Origin: Chryseobacterium oranimense
Lineage (GTDB): Bacteria > Bacteroidota > Bacteroidia > Flavobacteriales > Weeksellaceae
Reading direction: 5' to 3'
Assembly (NCBI RefSeq): GCF_025244725.1
Contig: NZ_CP104203.1
Coordinates: 1-64,000, forward strand
Length of the DNA stretch: 64,000 bases
Below the pieces are notes generated by a model, which saw only the letters and a list, made by a program, of their open reading frames with translations, was not told the origin of the DNA and did no database searches. The position numbers were made by a program, and so were the translations under genes. Positions 50,900 through 59,950 of the stretch are shown here, piece after piece (position 1 is the stretch's first letter; every line of letters starts with the position of its first letter).

Positions 50900-52348
50900 A
50901 TGAAAAAGCAAACAATTAAAGAAATCCTGCAGGATTACAAGAAAGTATTACATCATGACATTACGGTTTACGGTTGGGTAAGAACATTCCGTGCAAATCG
51001 CTTTATAGCGCTTAATGATGGTTCTACGATCAATAATTTGCAGATTGTTGTTGATTTTGAAAATTTCGATGAAGAGATTATCAGTAAGATCAGTACAGCT
51101 GCTTCTTTAAAAGTAATCGGTGAAGTGGTGGAAAGCCAGGGAGCCGGGCAAAGTGTTGAAATCGTAGCGAAAAAGATTGTTATTTTAGGAGATAACTTTA
51201 CAGAAGATAGAGATAAAACTATTCTTCAGCCTAAGAAACATTCGCTGGAAGTTTTAAGAGACCAGGCTCATTTAAGATTCAGAACGAACTTATTTGGAGC
51301 TGTTTTCAGAGTGCGTCACGCGGTAAGTTTTGCCGTACACTCATTCTTTAACAAAAACCAGTTCTTCTACATCAATACACCTGTAATTACCGGAGCAGAT
51401 GCTGAAGGAGCAGGAGAAATGTTTGGAGTAACGAACTTTGATCTGAACAATATCCCAAGAACTGAGGATGGTGAGATTGATTTTGCTCAGGATTTCTTCG
51501 GAAGAAAAACCAACCTGACTGTTTCCGGGCAGCTGGAAGGAGAAACTGCAGCAATGGGATTAGGAAGAATTTATACATTCGGGCCAACTTTCCGTGCTGA
51601 AAATTCAAACACCACAAGACACCTTGCCGAATTCTGGATGATAGAGCCGGAAGTGGCATTCAACAACCTTGAAGATAACATCGACCTTGCGGAAGATTTC
51701 TTAAAATATGTAATCCAGTACGTTCTTGATAACTGTAAAGATGATCTTGAATTCCTGGATAAGCGTTTTGAAGAAGAACAAAAATCGAAGCCAGAAAAAG
51801 ACAGAGCAAAAGAAGGTCTCATCGAAAAACTTCAGAATGTTATTGCCAAGCGTTTCAAACGGGTAAGCTATACTGAAGCTATTGAGATCTTAATGAACTC
51901 AAAAGAAAATAAAAAAGGAAAATTCCAGTACCCGGTTGAAAGCTGGGGAACGGATCTTCAGTCCGAACATGAAAGATTCCTGGTTGAAAAGCATTTTGAA
52001 AGCCCGGTTGTATTGTTCGATTATCCAAAAGAGATCAAAGCTTTCTATATGAAACTGAACGAAGATAATAAGACCGTTGCAGCAATGGACGTTCTTTTCC
52101 CTGGAATCGGGGAAATTATCGGAGGATCTGAAAGAGAAGCAAGATTAGACGTATTAAAACAGAAAATGGCAGATATGCATGTAGATGAACACGAGCTTTG
52201 GTGGTATCTTGATACCCGAAAATTTGGTTCTGTACCTCATGCGGGCTTTGGTTTAGGATTGGAAAGACTGGTTCTTTTTGTAACCGGAATGACCAACATC
52301 AGAGATGTGATTCCTTTCCCTAGAACACCGAAAAGCGCTGAATTTTAG
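50900..52348 (+). CDS. asnS: Asparaginyl-tRNA synthetase
   Basis: The 482-residue class IIb synthetase has an N-terminal OB fold ([20 protein letters not shown]) and catalytic motifs 2 ([20 protein letters not shown]) and 3 ([20 protein letters not shown]). A helical insertion (residues ~240-330) contains [20 protein letters not shown], as in other Bacteroidetes AsnRS. Cytoplasmic; charges tRNA-Asn. Confidence 0.95.
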   Translation: MKKQTIKEILQDYKKVLHHDITVYGWVRTFRANRFIALNDGSTINNLQIVVDFENFDEEIISKISTAASLKVIGEVVESQGAGQSVEIVAKKIVILGDNFTEDRDKTILQPKKHSLEVLRDQAHLRFRTNLFGAVFRVRHAVSFAVHSFFNKNQFFYINTPVITGADAEGAGEMFGVTNFDLNNIPRTEDGEIDFAQDFFGRKTNLTVSGQLEGETAAMGLGRIYTFGPTFRAENSNTTRHLAEFWMIEPEVAFNNLEDNIDLAEDFLKYVIQYVLDNCKDDLEFLDKRFEEEQKSKPEKDRAKEGLIEKLQNVIAKRFKRVSYTEAIEILMNSKENKKGKFQYPVESWGTDLQSEHERFLVEKHFESPVVLFDYPKEIKAFYMKLNEDNKTVAAMDVLFPGIGEIIGGSEREARLDVLKQKMADMHVDEHELWWYLDTRKFGSVPHAGFGLGLERLVLFVTGMTNIRDVIPFPRTPKSAEF

Positions 52349-52357
52349 AACAATAAA

Positions 52358-52389
52358 AAAGCCTTAATGTAAAAATTAAGGCTTTTTTT
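52358..52389 (+). terminator. Terminator of asnS
   Basis: AGCCTTAA/TTAAGGCT with a short loop is followed by T7. Confidence 0.85.
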
Positions 52390-52506
52390 ATTTTCCAATA
52401 GTTTATTATGTGAAAACTATAATGCAAAAATCATGCTAAATGTGTTTTTTTTCAAATTAATTCATTAAATTCGTAGAATATGTTATGTTAAAACACAAAG
52501 ACTAAT

Positions 52507-53970
52507 ATGCTTAAACAACACTTACAACTCAAATTAGGACAGAAGCTGGCCCCTCAGCAGATCCAGTTGATGAAGCTCATCCAGCTTCATACATTGGAAT
52601 TCGAAGAGGAGCTGGAAAGGGAGTTAGAAGAAAATCCTGCTTTGGAAATTGTAAAGGAAGATTCCAAGGAAGATGATTACTCTTCTATTGAAGATGCTTA
52701 TCAGGACGAAGGAACCGATAGTATTGAGACAGATTTTGACGTCAACGAATATATCTACGATGACGAACCTAACTATAAAACCGCATCCAGCAATTACTCT
52801 CCGGATGATGAAGAATTTGATAACGAAAGTCTTTTAACGGAAGGGCAGTCTTTATATGATTATCTTCTGGAACAGATCCACCTGGTAAACATCAGCGAAG
52901 AAGATGAGAAAATCGCTGAATATGTTATCGGGAATTTAGATACCGATGGGTATTTAAGAAGAGAGATTAAAGCTATTGTAGATGATCTTGCCTTCTCTCA
53001 GGGAATTTATACTACCAAAGAGAAAGTAGAGGATATCCTTGAAAATTATATCCAGAAACTGGATCCGCCAGGTGTTGGGGCAAGAGGTCTTCAGGAATGC
53101 CTGCTGCTTCAGATCGAAAAGAAAGTAAGTTCTGATAAAGCCGTTTCTTTGGCTGCCAACATTTTAAGACATCAGTTTGATGCTCTTACCAATAAACATT
53201 ACAATAAGATTATCCAGAAATATGATATAGAAGAGGATGATCTTAAAGATGCTTTAGATGAAATTTCCAAACTTTCGCCAAAAGTAGGAGGAAATTTTGA
53301 TACACAAACGATTACCATCAACCAGGAAATTATCCCGGATTTTGTGATCCAGGTGAAAGACGGTTTAGTAATCCCGATGCTCAACAGTAAAAATGCACCG
53401 ACTTTAAGAGTTTCCGAAGAGTACAAGGATATTTTAACTACTTATTCCCACGATAAAAACTCTTCTGAACATAAGCAGGCAGCATTATTCATCAAGCAGA
53501 AACTGGATGCTGCAAAATGGTATATTGATGCTATTAACCAGCGTCAGAATACATTATTGCAGACTATTACAGCTATTGTAAAATTCCAGAAGGATTATTT
53601 TATCACAGGTGACGAAAAATCTTTGAAGCCAATGATCCTTAAAGACGTTGCAGACATTACCGGATTTGATATTTCTACCATTTCAAGAGTAGTAAAAAGC
53701 AAATATGCCGACACTCCAAACGGAATCGTTTACCTGAAAGACCTTTTCTCAGATAGTTTAACGAATGACGACGGTGAAGAAGTTTCCACTAAGGAAATTA
53801 AAACCCACCTTCAGGAAGTAATCGGGAAAGAAAACAAAAGAAAGCCTCTTACCGATGATGCGCTGGTGGTGATGCTGAAAGAACAGGGCTACAATATTGC
53901 CAGAAGAACAATCGCTAAATACCGCGAACAGCTTAATATCCCGGTAGCCAGATTGAGAAAAGAACTTTAA
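52507..53970 (+). CDS. rpoN: RNA polymerase sigma-54 factor
   Basis: The 487-residue protein has the Gln-rich region I (LKLGQKLAPQQIQLMKLIQL), an acidic region II, a core-binding region with IGNLDTDGYL and KLDPPGVGARGLQECLLLQI, and the DNA-binding region III ending in the RpoN box ARRTIAKYRE. It directs transcription from -24/-12 promoters with bEBP activators. It has its own terminator. Confidence 0.95.
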   Translation: MLKQHLQLKLGQKLAPQQIQLMKLIQLHTLEFEEELERELEENPALEIVKEDSKEDDYSSIEDAYQDEGTDSIETDFDVNEYIYDDEPNYKTASSNYSPDDEEFDNESLLTEGQSLYDYLLEQIHLVNISEEDEKIAEYVIGNLDTDGYLRREIKAIVDDLAFSQGIYTTKEKVEDILENYIQKLDPPGVGARGLQECLLLQIEKKVSSDKAVSLAANILRHQFDALTNKHYNKIIQKYDIEEDDLKDALDEISKLSPKVGGNFDTQTITINQEIIPDFVIQVKDGLVIPMLNSKNAPTLRVSEEYKDILTTYSHDKNSSEHKQAALFIKQKLDAAKWYIDAINQRQNTLLQTITAIVKFQKDYFITGDEKSLKPMILKDVADITGFDISTISRVVKSKYADTPNGIVYLKDLFSDSLTNDDGEEVSTKEIKTHLQEVIGKENKRKPLTDDALVVMLKEQGYNIARRTIAKYREQLNIPVARLRKEL

Positions 53971-53990
53971 AAAGCTATACAATATAAATC

Positions 53991-54016
53991 AAGCCCAGCA
54001 ACGCTGGGCTTTTTGT
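53991..54016 (+). terminator. Terminator of rpoN
   Basis: AAGCCCAGC and GCTGGGCTT form a 9-bp perfect stem with a 3-nt loop and following T's. Confidence 0.85.
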
Positions 54017-54084
54017 ATTCTTGAAATAAATCAGTATGATTATCAATGGAATGAAATCTGCTCAATCAGCTAAATCTGCGAGAA

Positions 54085-54258
54085 TTTTTTAACGCAAAGT
54101 TTTATTATAATATTACATATTTTAGATGAGCTAAAGGATCAATTTCATTGATCTGACTAAGCAGTAGTTTTATCCATACAGCTTAATCAACGGCATAGCC
54201 GCTAACTTTGCAATCCTTAAAATTATACGTATTTAAAATAAAATTTTGCGTTAAAAAA
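54085..54258. mobile_element. MITE-like element with 22-bp terminal inverted repeats
   Basis: Ends at 54085-54106 and 54237-54258 are inverted copies with a single mismatch over 22 nt (core TTAACGCAAA). The 174-bp element has no ORF and contains an internal hairpin (GATCAA/TTGATC). No target-site duplication is obvious. It fills most of the gap between rpoN and the acyl-CoA synthetase gene. Confidence 0.55.
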
Positions 54259-54266
54259 GCATATAT

Positions 54267-55895
54267 CTAGGAACGCTGCTTCAATACATCTAGCTGCAAT
54301 TCTTTAATAGAAATTTCCCGCATTTCCACCTTTCTTATTTTTCCTGAAATGGTCATAGGGAACTCATCTACAAATTTCCAGTATTTAGGAACTTTATAAT
54401 GAGCAATTCTTCCCTGGCAGTATTCTAAAAGCTCAGTTTCCGTTACATCAAATCCTTTCCGGACTTTTATCCAGGCCATCACTTCTTCCCCGAATCTCTC
54501 ACTAGGGACCCCGATGATCTGAACATCGAGGATATTCGGATAGGTATACAGGAAATCTTCAATCTCTTTAGGCGAAATATTTTCTCCACCGCGGATGATG
54601 AGGTCTTTTATTCTCCCGGAAATTGTAATATAGCCGTCGTTGTCCATTACCGCAAGGTCTCCCGTATGCATCCATCGGGCATCGTCCAGTACTTTTTTAG
54701 TGTTTTCCGGATCATTCCAGTATTTCAGCATGACGGAATAGCCTCTGGTGCAGAGTTCGCCATGTTCGCCCCGTTCCAGAATTTTTCCGTTTTCATCAAT
54801 AATTTTAATCTCAAGATGATCCTGAACGGTTCCCACAGTACTGACCTGTTTTTCCAGCGGTGTTCCTATCAGGGTTTGGGTAGATACAGGAGAAGTTTCC
54901 GTCATTCCGTAACAGATACTCATTTCTTTGATATTCATCAGGCTTTCTACCTTTTTCATTATTTCAGGAGGGCAGACGGATCCGGCCATCACACCGGTTC
55001 TTAAATTTGAAAAATCGTAGGTATTAAAATCCTTGACTGCCAGCTCAGCGATAAACATCGTTGGAACCCCATATAAAGAAGTACATTTTTCTTCGGAAAC
55101 TGTTTTTAAAGTAATATCCGGATCAAAGCTGTCATTAGGGATCACCATACATGCGCCGTGAGTGGTACAGCATATGTTTCCAATCACCATTCCGAAGCAG
55201 TGATAAAAAGGAACAGGAATGCAGACGCGGTCTTTCTCCGAGTATTTTAAGCGTATACCGATGAAATATCCGTTGTTTAAAATATTGTGATGTGATAGGG
55301 TAACGCCTTTCGGGAAACCTGTGGTCCCGGAGGTATACTGAATATTTACAGGATCATCAAACTGGACATGCTCTTCAAAGCTGTGAAGGGTATCATCCGA
55401 GATATTCTGGCCATTGTTCAGAAAATCTTCCCAGTTATCATCAAAGAAAATTTCATGTTCGAGGCTGGGGCATACTTCTTTTGCATATTCTACCATTTCC
55501 CTGTAATTGCTTGTTTTAAAGCTGAGGGAAGAAAACATCATCCGGATACCTGATTGATTGATCACATAGGTGAGTTCGTGTGTTCTGTAAGCGGGATTGA
55601 TATTGACTAATATCGTACCTATACGGGCTGTGGCATATTGCAGTAACACCCATTCATAACGGTTGGAAGACCAGATCCCGATTCTGTCTCCCGCTTTGGC
55701 TCCTGAAAAGATTAAAGCTTTTGCAACAGCTGTTGTCTGGTTATAAAACTCCTGATAGGTAGCTCTGTAATCCTGATGAACACAGACTAAAGCTTCTTGG
55801 TTTGGATATTTTTCAACGGTCTTTTTTAGATTTCCCCCAATGGTTTGTCCCAACAATGGAATGGTGGAAGCTCCATGGACGTAAGATAATGGCAT
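54267..55895 (-). CDS. Acyl-CoA synthetase (AMP-binding, FadD-like)
   Basis: The 542-residue adenylate-forming enzyme activates fatty acids to acyl-CoA. It has the P-loop IQYTSGTTGFPKGVTLSHHN, the YGMTETSP motif, TGDLAVMDNDGYITISGRIK with the hinge Lys/Asp, RGGENISPKEIE and the C-terminal catalytic Lys in ISGKIRKVEM. It is closest in pattern to medium/long-chain enzymes of the AtoE/FadD type. The chain length is not decidable. Confidence 0.9.
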   Translation of the reverse strand: MPLSYVHGASTIPLLGQTIGGNLKKTVEKYPNQEALVCVHQDYRATYQEFYNQTTAVAKALIFSGAKAGDRIGIWSSNRYEWVLLQYATARIGTILVNINPAYRTHELTYVINQSGIRMMFSSLSFKTSNYREMVEYAKEVCPSLEHEIFFDDNWEDFLNNGQNISDDTLHSFEEHVQFDDPVNIQYTSGTTGFPKGVTLSHHNILNNGYFIGIRLKYSEKDRVCIPVPFYHCFGMVIGNICCTTHGACMVIPNDSFDPDITLKTVSEEKCTSLYGVPTMFIAELAVKDFNTYDFSNLRTGVMAGSVCPPEIMKKVESLMNIKEMSICYGMTETSPVSTQTLIGTPLEKQVSTVGTVQDHLEIKIIDENGKILERGEHGELCTRGYSVMLKYWNDPENTKKVLDDARWMHTGDLAVMDNDGYITISGRIKDLIIRGGENISPKEIEDFLYTYPNILDVQIIGVPSERFGEEVMAWIKVRKGFDVTETELLEYCQGRIAHYKVPKYWKFVDEFPMTISGKIRKVEMREISIKELQLDVLKQRS

Positions 55896-55953
55896 AGTTT
55901 AAGATTTGGTAGAATAAAATTAATGAAAAATCTTGAACTGATGCCTGTTTGTA

Positions 55954-56628
55954 CTAATTTTCCTGAGAATCTATCTCTCTGAGCTGTTTTAAATTTCTGT
56001 CCAGTTTTCTGATGATAATTCCGTATACAAGTCTGTAGTAAAGCCAGATTAAAAGTACACACAGAACAGTACTTACAATGATGCCGATAATAACGATAAT
56101 CAGGTTGGCATTGTCAGGCCGCACATTCTGGGAATTCAATGCATAGAAAATAAAGGCTGTAAACACAAAGGTAAAAGCAACCAGAAGGGAAATGCTGATC
56201 AGGATAAAAGCGTTGACTGTTTTCTTGAATTTGATGATCCGTATGATAAGACCTTTGAGGTTTTCTTCGATTTTTATTTTGCGGTAATTTTGGTAGAATT
56301 TTAAGACAAAATAAGCAGTAATCAGCAGGCTTAAGATTTTTATAGCTAAATAAGCATGATCAAAATTAGTTTCTATTTCAGGAGCTTTCTGTGCTCCCAG
56401 CTTTTCCAGTATTTTACGGAAGCTATCCGATTCCTCATCCTGAAAGAAATAGAATAGTCCTAAAACAGAGAAGAATAAAAATTCCACCACGCTGATCCAG
56501 AAAATATACTTCACATAATTGCGCGATTTTTTGTTCAGCATCTGAAGGATCTCATTGCTATCGTATTTCGGCTGAACAGGCTGCTCCTGCCATGTTTTCT
56601 TAAAGCTGTCTAAATCAAAATCAGGCAT
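55954..56628 (-). CDS. Membrane protein paired with ECF sigma factor
   Basis: The 224-residue protein has an N-terminal cytoplasmic segment (DLDSFKKTWQEQPVQPKYDS) and four transmembrane helices with a basic C-terminal helix. It has no classical zinc anti-sigma motif. Its ATG overlaps the end of the sigma factor gene by 8 nt, and such four-helix partners are typical next to these sigma genes in Flavobacteriia, so an anti-sigma or sensor role is inferred. Confidence 0.65.
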   Translation of the reverse strand: MPDFDLDSFKKTWQEQPVQPKYDSNEILQMLNKKSRNYVKYIFWISVVEFLFFSVLGLFYFFQDEESDSFRKILEKLGAQKAPEIETNFDHAYLAIKILSLLITAYFVLKFYQNYRKIKIEENLKGLIIRIIKFKKTVNAFILISISLLVAFTFVFTAFIFYALNSQNVRPDNANLIIVIIGIIVSTVLCVLLIWLYYRLVYGIIIRKLDRNLKQLREIDSQEN

Positions 56629-57112
56629 ATTTTTGCATCTGTTCTTTAAGGGTTTTCTTTAATCTGTTCATTTTCACACGTGCATTAACTTCGGTAATCC
56701 CGAGGTTTTCAGCAATATCCTTATAAGGCAGGTCGTCAAGATACATCATTACAATTGCTCTTTCTATGTTGGGAAGGGTTTTGATCACGGTATACAGAAG
56801 CGAGATCTGTTGTTGTTTTTCATCATCATCCTCCACAAAATCTTTATGGTTGATGTCCAGTTCGTTTGTAGGAAGGCTTTTGCTTTTTTTTCTGAAAAGA
56901 GTAATGGCTGTATTAAGGGCTACGCGGTACATCCACGTAGAAATTTTAGAATTTCCTTTAAAAGAGTCGTAGCTTCTCCAAAGCTGGAGTACAATCTCCT
57001 GGAAAAGATCCTCTTCATCTTCAAGAGAGTTGGTGTACAAGCGGGAAACTTTAATAATCAGGCCCTGATTATCCTTAATAAGCTGCGCAAATTCTTTTTC
57101 TCTGGAAGTCAT
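56621..57112 (-). CDS. ECF-type RNA polymerase sigma factor
   Basis: The 163-residue protein has region 2 (EDLFQEIVLQLWRSYDSFKG, STWMYRVALNTAITLFRKKS) and region 4 (LLYTVIKTLPNIERAIVMMY, ENLGITEVNARVKMNRLKKT). ATG at 57112 starts the standard MTSREKEFAQLI; the 48 residues of the longer reading derive from low-complexity repeat DNA. It is coupled to the membrane partner. Confidence 0.88.
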   Translation of the reverse strand: MTSREKEFAQLIKDNQGLIIKVSRLYTNSLEDEEDLFQEIVLQLWRSYDSFKGNSKISTWMYRVALNTAITLFRKKSKSLPTNELDINHKDFVEDDDEKQQQISLLYTVIKTLPNIERAIVMMYLDDLPYKDIAENLGITEVNARVKMNRLKKTLKEQMQKYA

Positions 57113-57141
57113 AGTTATATAATGGCACGAAGATAATAATA

Positions 57142-57235
57142 ATGTGTTGATTTGTTGATATGATAAAGGGGTAATTTGATGTGATGATGTGTTGATTTGG
57201 CAATTTGGTAATGTGGTAATACGATGATGATAAAC
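57142..57235. repeat. Low-complexity TTGATTTG/GATGTGATG repeat
   Basis: Degenerate 7-10-nt units (gttgatttgttgatatgat, gatgtgatgatgtgttgat) precede the sigma factor gene. Their inverse complements recur as two direct copies of a 16-nt unit at 57366-57397, next to rnpB. Related units occur at 3151-3195. Confidence 0.5.
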
Positions 57236-57266
57236 ATTGCTGAATTTATTGCTCAACTTTAATATT

Positions 57267-57330
57267 CAATAGGAATGTGCTTTAACCCATTCAACAAAAG
57301 AAATAAAAGCCATCCGGCTTCAGCCAAAAC
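57267..57330. repeat. Double-hairpin dispersed repeat, copy 2 (degraded)
   Basis: It starts with CAATAGG and ends with GCCAAAAC like the copy at 19729-19788. The first palindrome is degraded (AATGTGCTTTAACCCATT) and the second reads AGCCATCCGGCTTCAGCC. Confidence 0.5.
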
Positions 57331-57365
57331 TTACGACGATTGTGCTGACATATTTCTAACTGCCA

Positions 57366-57397
57366 AATCATCACATCAACAAATCATCACATCAACA
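57366..57397. repeat. 16-bp tandem direct repeat, two copies
   Basis: AAATCATCACATCAAC occurs twice in tandem immediately upstream of the rnpB promoter. Confidence 0.7.
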
Positions 57398-57405
57398 AAA
57401 ATCCG

Positions 57406-57413
57406 TATCTTTG
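57406..57413 (+). promoter_or_regulatory. -7 box of rnpB
   Basis: TATCTTTG lies about 5 nt before the predicted RNA 5' end. Confidence 0.65.
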
Positions 57414-57417
57414 CAGC

Positions 57418-57741
57418 CGCGAGAAAATCGGCTTGTTGATTCCTGTTTCGGCAGGGGTAGGAAAGTCCGGACACCACAGAGCAGCAAAGCGGATAACATC
57501 CGTCACCCGTGAGGGTAGGACAAGTGCAACAGAAAGCAGGTACAGTTCGGCTGTAGTGAAACCAGGTAAACTCTTTGCGGTGCAATGATAAGTATATCGG
57601 TTCTTTTCAGCAATGAAAATAGGGGCGGCTCGTCCTGAAAGCCGAGGGGTAATCAGCTCAAGTCTTGCAGCAATGTAAGACGCAGATAAATAACAGGCAC
57701 TTCTTCGGAAGAACAAAATCCGGCTTACAGATTTTCTCGTG
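57418..57741 (+). ncRNA. rnpB: RNase P RNA (class A)
   Basis: This is the catalytic RNA that trims tRNA 5' leaders. Universal elements are visible in order: the 5' strand GAGAAAATCGGC (P1, pairing with GATTTTCTC at the 3' end), GGAAAGTCCGGACACCACAG (CR I), ACAGAAAGCAGG (CR II/III region), GTGAAACCAGGTAAACTC, and the 3' conserved CAGATAAATAACAGGC with ACAAAATCCGGCTTACAG (CR V). The length of about 324 nt fits class A Bacteroidetes RNAs. Confidence 0.93.
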
Positions 57742-57772
57742 ATTTTTGAGACATGCGATCAATTACTTATAG

Positions 57773-57800
57773 AGCAGGGTTTATTCCTGCTTTTTCTTTT
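57773..57800 (+). terminator. Terminator of rnpB
   Basis: AGCAGG and CCTGCT form a 6-bp stem with a 7-nt loop followed by TTTTCTTTT. Confidence 0.75.
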
Positions 57801-57820
57801 TAATTAGCCTTCTGAAATAT

Positions 57821-57850
57821 AAAAAATCCGGAGAAAAATTTTCTCCGGAT
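57821..57850 (-). terminator. Terminator of the A/B gene array
   Basis: A 12-bp perfect stem (57826-57837 with 57839-57850) is followed on the minus strand by T6. It is the only terminator seen for the array. Confidence 0.8.
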
Positions 57851-57885
57851 AAAAATATTAATAGATGTCAGGCTTTTTCATGAAC

Positions 57886-58440
57886 TTAATAAATACTGAA
57901 ATAAGTCACTTTTCCTGTAGAGGTTGTAATGGTAAACCATTCCGCTTCTATACCGCTGTTGGGACCTATCTGATATGCGCTTGCCGTTACACCTGCATTG
58001 ATCGCAACAGCAGGATCTCCCACAAGATAGGAATCAATGGCATTTCCTGCACTGTCACGAAGCACAAAATGAAATGAAGCCCATTCATTAATAGCAGACA
58101 TCGTAGATGTTATAAAACTATGATTGTAAGGATATGATGCGTTGTTGTTAGTATTGGTAGGATCAGTCACATTCCATTGCATCATGTTCATAGGAAAAGG
58201 CGCCAGGCCCGTGGTTCCGAAAGATGCATAAGATGAAGAAATTCCTGCCGGCATTGTATACGAACCAAAATTACCGTTTGGAGAAGCATACATATATTTA
58301 ATCAGTCCCGGGGTCGGGCTGCAGGTCATCAGTCTTCCTACTGCATCGTATACATTATAGTTATTAAATACAAAAGAAGAAGTCTGAGCTGAGGAAAGTA
58401 CTCCTGCTAAGCCCAATAATAAAGCTGCTGTTTTTTTCAT
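57886..58440 (-). CDS. Secreted array protein, subtype A' (array gene 12)
   Basis: The 184-residue protein has a signal peptide ending SSAQ and an A' pattern: FNNYNVYDAVGRLMTC, YTMPAG, WNVTDPTNTNNNASYPYNH, EWASFHFVLRDSAGNAIDSY and VGDP. It ends in EAEWFTITTSTGKVTYFSIY. Start at 58440 overlaps the previous stop (ATGA). It lacks the two-Cys pair of type A. Its closest relative in the window is the A' protein at 62507. Function unknown. Confidence 0.75.
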   Translation of the reverse strand: MKKTAALLLGLAGVLSSAQTSSFVFNNYNVYDAVGRLMTCSPTPGLIKYMYASPNGNFGSYTMPAGISSSYASFGTTGLAPFPMNMMQWNVTDPTNTNNNASYPYNHSFITSTMSAINEWASFHFVLRDSAGNAIDSYLVGDPAVAINAGVTASAYQIGPNSGIEAEWFTITTSTGKVTYFSIY

Positions 58441-58991
58441 GGATAAATTTGAAGATAAGTTGTTGTTATGGTACCTGTTGTGATAGTAAACCATTCTGCG
58501 GAGCCATACGGAGTGGAGAAATAATCCACACTGGTGACACATGTATTCGGGGTAACATCTCCCAGATTTGTGTTGAATCCCGGCACTTGATTACCGGTTC
58601 CTGCATAATACATGGAAAACTTAGACGTTACCCACTTGGTATTGCTGGCAATAACACCGCTGGGCATAAGGCTGGCATGGTTCCATTGTCTCACGGTTGA
58701 AGATGATGTGCTAAGTGTTACAAGCCAGTTATTAATGGGGTATAGGGAACTGACAAACTGATCTCTGTAATTATCGATCTTCCATGCAAGGCTGTTTCCC
58801 ATGTGTGAGTTGGCAGGAACGATAATAGTAGCAGGGTCATTGTTTATGACAGCCGGAACACAGCCGCTAAGATTTATGGCCATGAGATTTCCGTGATAAT
58901 CATGAGGGGAATAATTATTGAGCATAAACATTCCTTGGGAATAAGCGAACGACGCAGCCGTTATTCCCAATATAGTTAATAACTGTTTCAT
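58437..58991 (-). CDS. Secreted array protein, type A (array gene 11)
   Basis: The 184-residue protein has a signal peptide ending YSQG and the A scaffold: LNNYSPHDYHGNLMA, GCVPAV, VPANSHMGN, DQFVSSLYPINNW, RQWNHASLMPSG, NTKWVTSKFSMYYAGTGN and TPYGSAEWFTITTG, ending TYLQIY. Two Cys (GCVP and NTCVTSVDYF) match the putative disulfide pair of the family. Its ATG overlaps the stop of the B gene (TAATG). Confidence 0.75.
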   Translation of the reverse strand: MKQLLTILGITAASFAYSQGMFMLNNYSPHDYHGNLMAINLSGCVPAVINNDPATIIVPANSHMGNSLAWKIDNYRDQFVSSLYPINNWLVTLSTSSSTVRQWNHASLMPSGVIASNTKWVTSKFSMYYAGTGNQVPGFNTNLGDVTPNTCVTSVDYFSTPYGSAEWFTITTGTITTTYLQIYP

Positions 58992-59368
58992 TATTTATCA
59001 GATTTGATGTTCTTACGGATCTCGTCACTTTTCTGCATATAGATCTGGGTAGCCCAGACAATAATCTGGCTCATATCGCCGCCTGTTTTTCTTGTAAGTT
59101 CGGTTTTTGTTACTCCTGTGGATAAGATTAATTCTTTGGAAGCCGGAACCAGAAGAGCCTTTCTTCTGTCGCTCAGTTCGGAAGTATTTCTTTTTCTTTC
59201 CTCTTCGGTAGGTCTGTTCTTTGGATCACCAAGACTTTTAAAAGCTTTGTCAAAGTTTTCCATTTGTGGAGTTTTCATAGTTTCCACGGTATTTACTACG
59301 CTTCCTTCATTGTTGCATGAAACCAGAGTTAAAGTGGCAAAAGCTGCCGATAAAAAAAGTTTTTTCAT
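58991..59368 (-). CDS. Array lipoprotein B (array gene 10)
   Basis: The 125-residue lipoprotein has a lipobox LVSC after a short signal and a helical mature part beginning NNEGSVVNTVETMKTPQMEN and ending EIRKNIKSDK. The ~100-residue core (FDKAFKSLGDP ... IYMQKSDEIRKNIK) is almost identical in all four B copies; this one differs by K for Q (DPKN) and KT for EA (GVTKTELT). No known domain. It is coupled to the following A gene. Confidence 0.8.
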   Translation of the reverse strand: MKKLFLSAAFATLTLVSCNNEGSVVNTVETMKTPQMENFDKAFKSLGDPKNRPTEEERKRNTSELSDRRKALLVPASKELILSTGVTKTELTRKTGGDMSQIIVWATQIYMQKSDEIRKNIKSDK

Positions 59369-59398
59369 AATTAATTAGAATTTAGGTTGAATTTTTGA

Positions 59399-59950
59399 TT
59401 AATAAAGCTGGAGATATGTGGTTACATTACTCCCGCTGGTAATGGTAAACATTTCCGCGCTGTTAGCTCCGCTTGGAGTCGTAAAATAATCCGGATAAGT
59501 ATAACAGGGGTTTCCCGCTATAGCTATATCGGCACTAAAACCAACAACGTTATTATTGGTCCCTGCATATACCATCCCGAATTTAGACATGCCCCATTTC
59601 GTATTGTTTGAAAACGTACCTCCAGGAACTAAAGACGGGTGATCCCACGGTCTTACATTCGTGGTATTGGGAGAAGTTCCTACGCTCCATGCAGCCATCG
59701 GATACAAAGAAGAAGTATACTGATCCCTGAAGTTATCATACTGGAGCTGGGTTCCGGTTCCTGTATTGGAATTGGCGGGCACTATGATAGGAACATTGTT
59801 GACCACTCTCGGATAGCATGGGGCAAACATGTTGTGCGCAATTACATCTCCTCTGTAATCATAAATTGTATAATTGTTGATAATAAGGGTTCCTTGCGCA
59901 TATGCAGCTATGGAGGCTGCAATACCTAATATTGACAAGATCTTTTTCAT
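59399..59950 (-). CDS. Secreted array protein, type A (array gene 9)
   Basis: The 183-residue protein has a signal peptide ending YAQG, then INNYTIYDYRGDVIAHN, CYPRV, VPANSNTGTG, DQYTSSLYPMAAW, RPWDHPSLVPGG, NTKWGMSKFGMVYAGTNN and TPSGANSAEMFTITSG, ending TYLQLY. The Cys pair (CYPRV, NPCYTYPDYF) is present. Its ATG overlaps the preceding B stop (TAATG). Confidence 0.75.
   Translation of the reverse strand: MKKILSILGIAASIAAYAQGTLIINNYTIYDYRGDVIAHNMFAPCYPRVVNNVPIIVPANSNTGTGTQLQYDNFRDQYTSSLYPMAAWSVGTSPNTTNVRPWDHPSLVPGGTFSNNTKWGMSKFGMVYAGTNNNVVGFSADIAIAGNPCYTYPDYFTTPSGANSAEMFTITSGSNVTTYLQLY

Noticed and set aside
57113..57256. Longer N-terminus for the ECF sigma factor
   Set aside because: The extra 48 residues are encoded by low-complexity repeat DNA and precede the family's normal start.
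57366..57397. Possible CRISPR-like direct repeats
   Set aside because: The two 16-nt copies are directly adjacent with no spacer and no cas genes are nearby.
57387..57716. Minus-strand ORFs across 57376-57716
   Set aside because: This is the RNase P RNA gene; the ORFs are chance readings of a structured RNA.
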